Below, piece by piece: positions 22,826 through 34,941 of a stretch of DNA of 64,000 nt. Position numbers and translations under genes: made by a program. The first letter of the stretch is position 1. Each line of letters opens with the position of its first letter. Below the pieces are notes generated by a model that was not told the DNA's origin, searched no databases, and was given only the letters and a program-made list of their open reading frames with translations. Origin of the DNA: Gracilaria gracilis (lineage: Eukaryota; Rhodophyta; Florideophyceae; Gracilariales; Gracilariaceae); the NCBI GenBank assembly GCA_030374805.1, contig JARGSG010000059.1, positions 1 to 64,000 on the forward strand. The letters run 5' to 3'.

Positions 22826-24412
22826 TTACAACTGTGCTTCTTCCAATACATCTAGTATTTCGGTCGCCTCCTGTCTCTCTACAGGTGACCAATCTTCCAT
22901 TCCGAGTAGTACCTTCAGTCTTCCGTACTTCCAGTACTCGTGCCCAAGTACATCACGTGCCTCCATTGGGTTCGCTGGGAACTCATTGAAGTACCATCGG
23001 ATACCCATCATTCGGTGCGAAACTTTGCGCAACCGAAGAACGGGTGGGTATTTTCCATTCGCAGCACACGGGATTTTGCGAACGCGTCTTGCCGAGGCAA
23101 GTTTCCACTCCGCATCCCGTATTCTTCCTATTCCTTTTGTACACACATTATCAATTTCAGCTCGTAGTGCTGAAATTGAAGGATGTGCATTATACAGCGA
23201 CAGCTGCCGACATGCCCGGTTCACCTTCAACTGTCGCGATCTGTGTTCCAATTCAAGGTTCAATGCCGTCTCACGACACGATTGATAATGCCGTAGACGT
23301 TTGGAGGCGAGCACAATTCGTCGCAGAGCCGCAGACTCTAAACGACAAAGTGCACGCATCATCGGCACCCGATATGTTCCAAACCGAGATGCCATTTTTC
23401 CAAGAATCAGTTTGAAGAACGTTGCTTCAAGCTTCACTATCGCCATTTCCAAATGAGGCGTGAGCGGTACAAGATGCAACGCATATTCGTAAATCGACCT
23501 CACGAATGCGCGGTACAAACTCACACAGCTGCGCGTATCAAATCCATTCCGGTGCAGACCAGCACCGGCTAGGCTTCCCAATCGACGTTGAGCATTTTGT
23601 ACGCGTTCCATGTGCTTGTCGGTTGTTACTCCATTGGTGTTTAGAGACACCCCCAGATATACTGCACTACGTACCACGCTCAGCTTATCACCAGCAAGTG
23701 TGAATATTGCAGACTGATTTTGGTCTGCAGGCAGTTGCAGTACTATCGACTTGCCGTTTGCAGTGTTCCACGGCATTTGCATTTCTTTGCCCCAACTACT
23801 GCATATGTCTAGCAGTAGTTGCAGCCCGCTATCAGTCTTCGCCATCAGAATCACATCGTCGGCAAATGCACTTGCACCTCGATCCGACACATGATATGGC
23901 ACCTCCTGCACTCGATATAGCATGGAATCAATATACATGTTGAACAATGTACAGCTGAATGGGTCACCTTGAGGCACTCCAAGAGTCATTTGTACTTGTT
24001 CATCTTTCCAATTTCCATTTGTGAAAGCGTTGACTGGTTGCAGCAGCAAAGTAGTCATTGCCGCATGTTTCGCTTGTAACCTCGATGCGCACACTTGCGA
24101 CAATAGTTTTCGGTTAACTTTGTCGTACGCCTTCGTTAGATCCAGTACTGCCACACGCGAGTGGCCGTTTGTGATGATGTTACTCACCTCCACAATCGAC
24201 TGTTCTGTTCCATTGTACTTTGAGAACCCATACTGGTACTCATGAAACTCGATATAGTTCATCACGATCGAGTTTAATGCAGCCGAAATTGCTTTGCGCA
24301 AGTGCGACAGAATAGAGATCGGTCGGTAGTTGGATGGTACCGAGATGTCGCCTTTCTTGTATATGGGCGATATACGTGTCTGCCGCAACGTTGATGGTAG
24401 ATATGCCAGCAA
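22826..24412 (-). pseudogene. LINE ORF2, 3' part (RT and C-terminus)
   Basis: The C-terminal part of ORF2 is open from mid-RT (just before KGDISVPSNYRPISIL) through DLTKAYDKVNR, GVPQGDPFSCTLFNMYIDSM and SAFADDVILMAK to the stop at 22826. It lacks the endonuclease and the N-terminal RT fingers, so it is a fragment. Its open frame extends upstream beyond 24412 only because it runs into the 3' UTR of the neighbouring copy. Apart from a Thr for an Ile in NAF(T/I)NGNW it matches the neighbouring copy over almost its whole length. Confidence 0.7.
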
Positions 24413-24531
24413 CGTTGATTTATAGTGTTCCCAATGTCCCATGAAGAGCAGCAGGGTAACACTGTCAAGGTGTAAACTAACTTGGTCAATTACGAACCAA
24501 CGCAATCATTCTTACTACTTATAGCACAGAT

Positions 24532-27514
24532 TTACAACTGTGCTTCTTCCAATACATCTAGTATTTCGGTCGCCTCCTGTCTCTCTACAGGTGACCAATC
24601 TTCCATTCCGAGTAGTACCTTCAGTCTTCCGTACTTCCAGTACTCGTGCCCAAGTACATCACGTGCCTCCATTGGGTTCGCTGGGAACTCATTGAAGTAC
24701 CATCGGATACCCATCATTCGGTGCGAAACTTTGCGCAACCGAAGAACGGGTGGGTATTTTCCATTCGCAGCACACGGGATTTTGCGAACGCGTCTTGCCG
24801 AGGCAAGTTTCCACTCCGCATCCCGTATTCTTCCTATTCCTTTTGTACACACATTATCAATTTCAGCTCGTAGTGCTGAAATTGAAGGATGTGCATTATA
24901 CAGCGACAGCTGCCGACATGCCCGGTTCACCTTCAACTGTCGCGATCTGTGTTCCAATTCAAGGTTCAATGCCGTCTCACGACACGATTGATAATGCCGT
25001 AGACGTTTGGAGGCGAGCACAATTCGTCGCAGAGCCGCAGACTCTAAACGACAAAGTGCACGCATCATCGGCACCCGATATGTTCCAAACCGAGATGCCA
25101 TTTTTCCAAGAATCAGTTTGAAGAACGTTGCTTCAAGCTTCACTATCGCCATTTCCAAATGAGGCGTGAGCGGTACAAGATGCAACGCATATTCGTAAAT
25201 CGACCTCACGAATGCGCGGTACAAACTCACACAGCTGCGCGTATCAAATCCATTCCGGTGCAGACCAGCACCGGCTAGGCTTCCCAATCGACGTTGAGCA
25301 TTTTGTACGCGTTCCATGTGCTTGTCGGTTGTTACTCCATTGGTGTTTAGAGACACCCCCAGATATACTGCACTACGTACCACGCTCAGCTTATCACCAG
25401 CAAGTGTGAATATTGCAGACTGATTTTGGTCTGCAGGCAGTTGCAGTACTATCGACTTGCCGTTTGCAGTGTTCCACGGCATTTGCATTTCTTTGCCCCA
25501 ACTACTGCATATGTCTAGCAGTAGTTGCAGCCCGCTATCAGTCTTCGCCATCAGAATCACATCGTCGGCAAATGCACTTGCACCTCGATCCGACACATGA
25601 TATGGCACCTCCTGCACTCGATATAGCATGGAATCAATATACATGTTGAACAATGTACAGCTGAATGGGTCACCTTGAGGCACTCCAAGAGTCATTTGTA
25701 CTTGTTCATCTTTCCAATTTCCATTTATGAAAGCGTTGACTGGTTGCAGCAGCAAAGTAGTCATTGCCGCATGTTTCGCTTGTAACCTCGATGCGCACAC
25801 TTGCGACAATAGTTTTCGGTTAACTTTGTCGTACGCCTTCGTTAGATCCAGTACTGCCACACGCGAGTGGCCGTTTGTGATGATGTTACTCACCTCCACA
25901 ATCGACTGTTCTGTTCCATTGTACTTTGAGAACCCATACTGGTACTCATGAAACTCGATATAGTTCATCACGATCGAGTTTAATGCAGCCGAAATTGCTT
26001 TGCGCAAGTGCGACAGAATAGAGATCGGTCGGTAGTTGGATGGTACCGAGATGTCGCCTTTCTTGTATATGGGCGATATACGTGTCTGCCGCAACGTTGA
26101 TGGTAGATATGCCAACTTGCCACACGCTCGCCACAGCTTGAGAAGCGTGGAAGCGCACAAAGTTGGACTCACCTGTAGCATTTCCGATGCCACGTTATCG
26201 CGCCCAATCGATCTTCCCTTCTTTGCATCCTTGATCGATTTTTCCAATGCAATCCGGAACGAGTTCGGAACATCAAATGTGACTGCTTTCACCCCACATT
26301 CGCGTGGCTGGTACTCGGCAATAAACTCAGCGTAGTCCTGTGGGTCTAATGGATTTCCACGTTCCAGTGCCCGTGCGCTATGCTGAGATCGTAATTTCAT
26401 CACCGAGTTGATTCGATTCACTGTTTGAGATGCTGTTTCGTCCTCGGCGGTATCAAGAAATTCGTCCAACAGTTGTCTCTTCTTTGCTCGACAACGACGT
26501 TTAATGAATCGGTCAATCACCTTGTACACATTCCACATTTGAATGTTGCTACTTCGTTTCCACCGTTTGTAATATATAGATCGCACACGACTCAACTGGT
26601 CAAGACTAGAATCCCAGAAGAAGCGATAGCGGTCAGGACGCATTGATACGGAAGTGATCCAGGGGCTACTGATTGTGTCCACGAGTTGGCAACATGCATC
26701 CTCCAGATCCTCTTCTGAGGTTGCGTGGTCAAAACGAGAAGCCACATTAGGCAAATTGGCTTTGTAATATGTCTGAGCGTCTTCGATTCTGTCCACGCAT
26801 TTGAGTTGCGCCCTCGAAATCTTCGGTTTTCGAGGTGAGAATTGAGTTGTCATCCAGTCAATGTCGGCAACAACCATGTTGTGATCCGAGACTGCATCCC
26901 ACGATCCACTGGTTGTTGCCACATTTCGAACAGACACTCGCTTCGAGATGAAGAAATCCACTACACTCGAACCATTTGGGGTGCGAAACGTTGGCGTCAA
27001 CTCGGATGGAGCCCTCAGCAAGAGGTCCCATTTGCGGATCCACGCTCGGAGGCGGCGGACCATGCCTGTTGGTTCGTTGATCCCAGTCGTCATGGCGGGC
27101 ATTCCAATCCCCAGCCAGTAACGTCGGACCCCGGATCAAAGACTTCAATCGCTCCAGGAATCTCTTTATGTCCTCATCTGAAGCGCTCGGACTAAGATAT
27201 ACTCCTATCACATTGAGATCTGGGCGAACTCTCAGTGCCAGGATTTGGTATGCTGCGGTGCCGTACTTGCCCACGACCTTCGTACAGAAGCGCTGATGAT
27301 GGAAAATTGTGATCCCACCTCTCGGCGCACGACTCCTATACTCCGCTTCCAGCGCCACACTCACATGTGGCAATGCCAACGACACCTCATCGGAGGGACG
27401 TTGCCATGTTTCCACAACGCACAGAAAGTCTAAACCTAAAACTTTCCATGCACGGTGGACTTCGGCCTCGCTATGTGCGAGACCTCTCACGTTGAAAGTA
27501 CCAACCCGGATCAC
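24532..27514 (-). pseudogene. LINE ORF2 (APE endonuclease + RT), one frameshift
   Basis: A complete ORF2 except for one extra base near 27053 (GGCGGCGGACC versus GGCGGCGACC in the intact copy), which shifts the frame inside the endonuclease domain. On either side of it the protein matches the intact copy at 44495-47476 nearly residue for residue. The start corresponds to the same GTG overlapping the ORF1 stop. The endonuclease has GDWNARHDDW and SDHNMV, and the RT has FADDVILM. ORF2 nicks the target and reverse-transcribes the element RNA. Confidence 0.75.
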
Positions 27515-29639
27515 AACGCCTCACCATTCTGGTGACCGTTATGTGGAATTGGACCGGTTTGCGTCGTAGTCGACGGCACATTAATGCTCACAGAGAACAC
27601 ATTTCGTACCAATCTGTTCGGACGACGCATTTCGTGGTCATAAGTGGGAGCACCATCGTGGTCCCAATCCGATGACAGACTCTCATTTGGAGTCTGAAGC
27701 GGTTCCAATGGGCTTGTTTGGGCCGCTTCCATAGTGATATCTTTCGGATCGGCGGTCACTGCTCCTGTACTTGCAGTGATTGCAGTGGTGTGGTGTGCCA
27801 ATTCTGGGAGTTGTGGCACGTTATTTTCCGTGTTATGAGCATCATTGTTTGCCCCAGACACCGAAACGACACTTTGTCGAGTGTCGGTGGACAACTCCGA
27901 CGACTGCGATTGTTGTTCAGTTTCGATGATGTGGGATATCTGCTCAGTGTTCTGCTCGTCTTCTGGTGCATTGGGCTCTTCAGAGTCAGTTGAAATGCTC
28001 ATCAGGCTGTGGACATTCTGTTGCTCCTGCTTCCTCTGAAACAAAGTGGACATTCGTCCGAGGCCCAGTATTGCCGTCTATCGTCCGATTAGTGCGCTGA
28101 ACCATCGCTGGAACCCTTCTTTCAACGATGGATGCGGTTGACTCTTCGGCGAAACGTACATGAGTTCTCATTTTCGTATGGGCATCGATCGCCGCTACTG
28201 TTGTTTGGGAGTCCTCTGCGAACCTAATATGTGTACGCAATGGTGCAAGGCGGTCGATCGGATGGGCAGCTCTGGTATGAGTCCCCTTAGGTACCATCGG
28301 ACTTGCCTTGGAAGAATCACGGTCGACTTTCCCAGGCTGTTTTGCAGTCGGGTTCATACTTTGGTTCGGTGTACTTGGCTGCTTATTGTGCATCAACTCC
28401 TGTGTTACCTTTACTTGGGACGTATACCAATGCTTGGCCCACGCTGACGTTGTGCGAGTTGCTGCAGTCTGCAAGCGATATAGCGCCTGCTCCAGGTTTT
28501 TCTGTCGTCGTTCGGCCTTACTCATCATCTTTCGCGATGACATGGCATTCGAGGTGGCGGCAAAGTTAGGCATGTGCGTGTACCCGGCTGCACGCATTCC
28601 TGCAACCAGTTTGTGAGCAACGTCAGTCGCAGTCACGATTTCCAATATCGAACGTCCTATGAAGGACAGAGCGATAACGCAAACGGCTCGGAAGTCCACT
28701 GCGAAGGTGTCTCATGAGAGGGCGGTAGGGGCCGCGCGGTATGCCACGGAAGTACTGCGCTTCCATTTTCGGGGGCCGAGATTGAGATATCGGCAGTGGT
28801 GCATATCCTCCAGACTTGAGGTTGTGAGCCATTTTAGCCATTCGAGTAAGAAACTGAGGTGGTAACTTGTTCAATGACCGAGGCTGGCCCTCTCTAGCAA
28901 TCTGCGCCCAAGTCTTTACACCAGTATTTGTCCCAGTCCTTGCTTCAGGGACAGTGTTTATCTGCGGTTGTGCTCGTCCAGTGTTGGGCGGAGCCGTGTT
29001 AGGTGGCTGTCTGTTAACGGCCGTCTCGACAGATCGTGCTTCAATTTCTAGAGCACGTTGTGGTACCGTGGCATGGTTGCGAGAGGACTGGAGCTGCTGG
29101 GTGAGCCGAGCAACTTGATCCTCTAGTGTCTGGCATCTCCTCAAGATCGACTCCCATTGCTGTTTTGGTATCTGTACGACGGCAACAGGTGCGCTAGAGG
29201 GTGTGCTGGTGTGGCTGATGGGGTGCTCGGCAACCGGTGAGGGCGTAGGAGTGGATGCGACTGACACCTGGGAGCTGTTCCTTGGGCTGCTCGGCGCCAG
29301 AAATGGTCGAATTATTTCATGGAATCGCGAACCGCCAAAGGAGCGATGGCAGCCTTTGACGGAGCAGCGCACAGTGGGTCCAAACTTAGAGTTACCATTT
29401 AGAGTGAATGAATTCTTAGAATGGCAGTTTGGGCACTTGATGAGCGTTCGACACGCTCCAAAGGTGGCCCTCGCCTCGTCCGGGGTGCACACAGGCTGAG
29501 GGCCTTTGCGGTCTGGGGTCGGCGAAACTTTCTTCCGAACGGTCTTTGAAAGACCTGGTCTCCAAGATTCGGATTCAGGTTCGCTATTACCATCAAGTGG
29601 GAAGCGAATGCCTTCCATGGTCTCCCCGGCGTCAGCCAA
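27511..29639 (-). pseudogene. LINE ORF1 (zinc ribbon protein), two frameshifts
   Basis: It matches the intact ORF1 at 42321-44498 from about residue 17 to the end. Compared with that copy it has one extra base near 28685 and one near 28008, giving three open pieces. The zinc ribbon (CPNC...C....C), the coiled coil after KQQWESILRRCQTLEDQVAR and the RFAE repeats are all visible. The 5' end is truncated at the junction with the outer LINE. Confidence 0.75.
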
Positions 29640-31639
29640 AGGGCTACAAGGTGATTGACCGATTCATTAAACGTCGTTGTCGAGCAAAGAAGAGACAACT
29701 GTTGGACGAATTTCTTGATACCGCCGAGGACGAAACAGCATCTCAAACAGTGAATCGAATCAACTCGGTGATGAAATTACGATCTCAGCATAGCGCACGG
29801 GCACTGGAACGTGGAAATCCATTAGACCCACAGGACTACGCTGAGTTTATTGCCGAGTACCAGCCACCCGAATGTGGGGTGAAAGCAGTCACATTTGATG
29901 TTCCGAACTCGTTCCGGATTGCATTGGAAAAATCGATCAAGGATGCAAAGAAGGGAAGATCGATTGGGCGCGATAACGTGGCATCGGAAATGCTACAGGT
30001 GAGTCCAACTTTGTGCACTTCCACGCTTCTCAAGCTGTGGCGAGCGTGTGGCAAGTTGGCATATCTACCATCAACGTTGCGGCAGACACGTATATCGCCC
30101 ATATACAAGAAAGGCGACATCTCGGTACCATCCAACTACCGACCGATCTCTATTCTGTCGCACTTGCGCAAAGCAATTTCGGCTGCATTAAACTCGATCG
30201 TGATGAACTATATCGAGTTTCATGAGTACCAGTATGGGTTCTCAAAGTACAATGGAACAGAACAGTCGATTGTGGAGGTGAGTAACATCATCACAAACGG
30301 CCACTCGCGTGTGGCAGTACTGGATCTAACGAAGGCGTACGACAAAGTTAACCGAAAACTATTGTCGCAAGTGTGCGCATCCAGGCTACAACCGAAGCAT
30401 GCGGCAATGACTACTTTGCTGCTGCAACCAGTCAACGCTTTCATAAATGGAAATTGGAAAGATGAACAAGTACAAATGACTCTTGGAGTGCCTCAAGGTG
30501 ACCCATTCAGCTGTACATTGTTCAACATGTATATTGATTCCATGCTATATCGAGTGCAGGAGGTGCCATATCATGTGTCGGATCGAGGTGCAAGTGCATT
30601 TGCCGACGATGTGATTCTGATGGCGAAGACTGATAGCGGGCTGCAACTACTGCTAGACATATGCAGTAGTTGGGGCAAAGAAATGCAAATGCCGTGGAAC
30701 ACTGCAAACGGCAAGTCGATAGTACTGCAACTGCCTGCAGACCAAAATCAGTCTGCAATATTCACACTTGCTGGTGATAAGCTGAGCGTGGTACGTAGTG
30801 AAGTATATCTGGGGGTGTCTCTAAACACCAATGGAGTAACAACCGACAAGCACATGGAACGCGTACAAAATGCTCAACGTCGATTGGGAAGCCTAGCCGG
30901 TGCTGGTCTGCACCGGAATGGATTTGATACGCGCAGCTGTGTGAGTTTGTACCGCGCATTCGTGAGGTCGATTTACGAATATGCGTTGCATCTTGTACCG
31001 CTCACGCCTCATTTGGAAATGGCGATAGTGAAGCTTGAAGCAACGTTCTTCAAACTGATTCTTGGAAAAATGGCATCTCGGTTTGGAACATATCGGGTGC
31101 CGATGATGCGTGCACTTTGTCGTTTAGAGTCTGCGGCTCTGCGACGAATTGTGCTCGCCTCAAAACGTCTACGGCATCATCTTTCGTGTCGTGAGACGGC
31201 ATTGAACCTTGAATTGGAACACAGATCGCGACAGTTGAAGGTGAACCGGGCATGTCGGCAGCTGTCGCTGTATAATGCACATCCTTCAATTTCAGCACTA
31301 CGAGCTGAAATTGATAATGTATGTACAAAAGGAATAGGAAGAATACGGGATGCGGAGTGGAAACTTGCCTCGGCAAGACGCGTTCGCAAAATCCCGTGTG
31401 CTGCGAATGGAAAATACCCACCCGTTCTTCGGTTGCGCAAAGTTTCGCACCGAATGATGGGTATCCGATGGTACTTCAATGAATTCCCAGCGAACCCAAT
31501 GGAGGCACGTGATGTACTTGGGCACGAGTACTGGAAGTACGGAAGACTGAAGGTACTACTCGGAATGGAAGATTGGTCACCTGGAGAGAGACAGGAGGCG
31601 ACCGAAGTACCAGATGTGTTGGAAGAAGTACAGTTGTAA
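29638..31639 (+). pseudogene. LINE ORF2, C-terminal two thirds
   Basis: The frame is open from YKVIDRFIKRRCRAKKRQLL through the RT motifs (KGDISVPSNYRPISIL, GVPQGDPFSCTLFNMYIDSM, FADDVILMAK) to TAA at 31639. It is the 3' part of the outer LINE copy; its 5' part lies on the far side of the inner insertion. The ORF also runs upstream of 29638 into antisense ORF1 sequence, which is a junction artefact rather than coding. No stop or frameshift lies within the matching part. Confidence 0.7.
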
Positions 31640-34197
31640 ATCTGTGCTATAAGTAGTAAGAATGATTGCGTTGGTTCGTAATTGACCAAGTTAGTTTACA
31701 CCTTGACAGTGTTACCCTGCTGCTCTTCATGGGACATTGGGAACACTATAAATAAAAAGCAATTGATTGAAAAAAAAAAAAAATATCGCGAGTAATCATC
31801 CACGAATGCTGACGCATGCTTAAACCTGTGCGGAAACGATGTGGTGAGTGGACCGATGATGTCAGTGTGCACTTTGTCACCAACTGACGATTCACGACTA
31901 AATGAACAAGGAAACGGTAGTTTGTGCGCTTTTCCAAGACGGCATGACCGACAGACCTCCTCCATTTTCGCAAGACTTGGCACACCATCTGCATGTTTGT
32001 GAACAACTTGCAAGTCTCTGGGGTTCATATGTGCAAGTCTTCGGTGCCATAGCTGTGTCAAAGCAGTCATCGAGGCCTTCAATGCGCAATCCAAATCAAC
32101 CTGGCTGGAAGTAAGAGCTCGTTCATGAGTGAAATGCGCTACCGGTTCCGGCAAAGTGTACAGTCCGGAACGTTTATCGCGCTTTCCTGACCCAATGTGG
32201 AAACCATTGTCATGAATCAGACGAACTTCTGCAGAACGGAAACGTGACTCAATCTGTTTGTCGGCTAAGCAAGCTACAGAAACCAAGTTGTACTCCATTG
32301 AAGGAACCAGGAGTGCATCACTCAGACGTAAATTCACATTCTCGAAAGGCAGAATCACATCTCCACGCTGAGTTGCAGACACACATGTCTTATCTGCAAG
32401 CTGTATAACACGCTCCTCCACATCATGCAGTGTACTGGGAATGAATGCGGAAGCAGAATGGAAGTAGTGCGAGGTCGCTCCACTATCTGCGTAAGTGTCC
32501 ATGTCTCTTTGAATGGGTGGTAGAACCGTTGCTTTCTCCATAGACATGCCAGCTATTTCGATCTTGGACGATTTGCCAGATGATTTTGAAGAGGTCTTCG
32601 GCTTATCTTTTGACTTCAATGTAAGCTTGTCCAGGATACTCTTCGGTAAATGGTTGTCCGGATTGTCTGGGTTCATGTAGCATCGGTCCTGAGTGTGTCC
32701 ATCACGATCACAAAAATCGCAGTGATGACCATTGGTGCTACCAGCTGCCAGTGCACGATTAGTAGGAGCATCATCAGATTCATTTCCATCTCGATGATTT
32801 GCACTTGCAGAGGTACCAGACTGCCTTCCAGAACCTTTTCCTTTATTCTTCTTGCGACTGCGACTACGTCCAGAAGTTATATGACGTGCATTGTACTCAT
32901 CGATAAGTGTGGTAGCAACATAATCCCAAGTCAGTTCGGATATTTCCTTGGTGCGCAACGCCGCAGCGGTAGACTCCAAAGAACTTTGCGGATCAATAGA
33001 AGCCAAAAGCATAGGAGCCTTATGCGATTCCGGAATAGCGGCATCCTTGCCCATGCGATCCAACTGTGAGAACAATGCAGTGAATTGATCGACATATTCA
33101 GACATGTTCTGTCCATTGTACGACATACGGAACAGTTGAGTCTGAACCGCGATCCGAGAAACCGTTCGATTAGATGCATAACGCGCATCAAGCATCTTGA
33201 GCATTCGTGCCGGATCATCACCCACGTCCATTACCACACGTAGAGGAGCATCGCCAAGTGCACATATGATGATCCCACAGGCCTTCTCACGCTTAGGCAA
33301 TGTGCGAATGGCCTCTGCAGAAGATCCTTGACCATCCGTACCAGTGGTATCAGTGGATACAGACTGCTCAGCATCAGTGTTAACAACATTCCAGACACCT
33401 TTGATGCGACATGCGGCACGAAGACGATGCCGCCAGAGTGCGTAATCCTCACCGCGCTTGCCATGGAAGCGGGGAATCTTCACACCAGAGTTGGTTTCAG
33501 TTTCCTTTTCCGAGTCTGACAGTGTGAAAGACTCGTTCCGAATACACCCAGATCCAGGAAACCAAGTAGAAAACAGGAGAGAGAAACAAAAGTAACTTTT
33601 GACAAACAACAAGACAAGCAGTGTGAGGGACTCAATGCTTATGTTACACAAAGAGGGTAGAGGCTGGAGTGGAGTACTCTCGACAATCAACAGCGAGGCG
33701 CCAGCGGAGACCGTGTAACGAAGTCTACAACGCTCGTCGGGACGCGTCCCGTACGCGATCACAGGCGGAGTTCGGGTACTCGACGCCTGGAGTATACTCA
33801 CGGGTGAGACAGAACTCAAACCCGGAAACAAGAAAGAAGAATAAGAAAGAAGCAGCGGGTCCACTGGCAGGAGTTATCTAGCTCCGGTTACCCTAGAGGT
33901 CCGAACCTCTGATCCCTGGTTACTCTCTCCAGGTGAGATGCGATATCTTCTTGACGTACCCTGCTCTGCGAACTTCAGAGCGAGGGGCTTTACAATCCGT
34001 ACGAGATGTCCCAGGGAGGTTAGTAGCAAAAGATATGCGTTCACCAGTTAGCCCCTGCTAGTCACTTGCGATAAATCAGCGCGGTCCTTCGCGCTCGCTC
34101 GCTCGGTCGCCCAATACGCGTACCTGTCGCAGATAGGAAAACTTCTTAGAATCCAAATGAAAAGTTAGAAGAGCGTGACGTCTGCGAATAGTCGACG

Positions 34198-34213
34198 CTC
34201 TGGGCCCATAACC
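34198..34213 (-). promoter_or_regulatory. Primer binding site, copia A1
   Basis: Directly next to the 5' LTR, the plus strand reads CTCTGGGCCCATAACC. Its core CTGGGCCCATAACC is the anticodon arm of eukaryotic initiator tRNA-Met, so the element RNA would pair with the anticodon region, as in Drosophila copia (half-tRNA priming). Confidence 0.7.
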
Positions 34214-34941
34214 TGACGCAACGAACGCTGGTTAGAGAAGGAAAGGGGAAAGTAGTGAAGAAGATGAGTAAGACAAACAAAGAGGGTTGGCCACCTTCTT
34301 CCCGAGTTTAGTGATCGGGCAGCGATCGCAACCTACAAATACTCTAGCGCACGCCGCCGCCGTTGCAGCCAGCGACATAACTGCACACGTTGTCAAAGTG
34401 TACACTTTGACAGCCAAAGCGCGCGCAAAACACAATACGAATTCAAACAACTAAATCAAATCGTGCCAAATCCAATGCCAACTCCATGATCCATATCTTG
34501 CTCTAAAAAACTGACAATTTCGGTCTGGCACAGCCAACACCCTCGCGCAGCTCAGAATCGCACATTCGCTCCAAAACCCTTCATAGTAGCCTACAATCGC
34601 ATACATTGCACAACCCCTCACAATGGCCTATAATAACAGATACTCCGCTAATGCATAACTGGCCACCACCTACAGGCTGCAGCCAATCACAGCGTACCAC
34701 TTGTTCCATCTGCCCTTCTCGCTCCATACAACACGTTCCACTTGTGCAAACCACATTGCATGTGGCCATTTGCAGTAGCCAATCATATTGCAGTATCACG
34801 TTCGGTTCGCGGAGACACGCATATGCGCTTTTCTCATGAGGGTGCCCAAAACTGCCCATGCTCCCCTGCAACTTTGTATTCCAAGTACTTGGAGCACCTT
34901 TGAGGGACTAACAGGCACTCGACCACATCCATACATGAACA
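34214..34941 (-). repeat. LTR A (5' LTR of A1)
   Basis: 728 bases, close to the LTR at 19924-20651 and closer still, in inverted orientation, to the LTR at 39739-40467. It ends against a partial LTR B at 34942. Confidence 0.8.

Larger units (their letters stand above)
22650..29637 (-). mobile_element. Inner LINE insertion, two fused copies
   Basis: On the minus strand this insertion reads, from its 5' end at 29637: ORF1 (almost all), ORF2 and a 3' UTR cut at ATTTATAGTG. About ten bases of filler follow, then a second copy from mid-ORF2 (about 24412) to a 3' tail at 22650. The tail motif (CTATAAATAAAAAGCAATTG on the minus strand) occurs twice in tandem at 22650-22720. The two copies are almost identical, differing for example by one Ile/Thr change. 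It is flanked by TACAAGG on both sides. The 5' UTR and first 16 codons or so of ORF1 are missing. Confidence 0.7.
22429..31782 (+). mobile_element. Outer LINE copy, split by another LINE
   Basis: The plus-strand LINE is in two parts. 22468-22649 matches about 45305-45488 of the intact copy (end of the endonuclease region). 29638-31782 continues from the same point to the 3' A tail at about 31770-31782. Both edges of the gap carry TACAAGG, as expected when the inner minus-strand LINE (22650-29637) inserted with target duplication. The 5' end is a fold-back: 22429-22463 is the perfect reverse complement of 22469-22503. The copy sits inside copia A1, where the A tail meets integrase sequence at 31783. 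Confidence 0.75.
19924..34941 (-). mobile_element. Copia element A1, interrupted by nested LINEs
   Basis: A fossil copia-type LTR element on the minus strand. 3' LTR 19924-20651; RNase H and RT about 20.65-22.43 kb (YVDDLLIF catalytic box); LINE block 22429-31782; then integrase, protease (DSGATSHYF) and gag with a CX2CX4HX4C knuckle about 31.8-33.5 kb; leader; 5' LTR 34214-34941. About 0.8 kb of the integrase-RT region, compared with element A3, is missing at the LINE block. Besides that gap it has only one or two small breaks. The two LTRs differ at roughly a dozen of 728 positions by eye, so it is fairly young but clearly decayed. No matching target duplication is seen at its outer edges. 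Confidence 0.8.
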
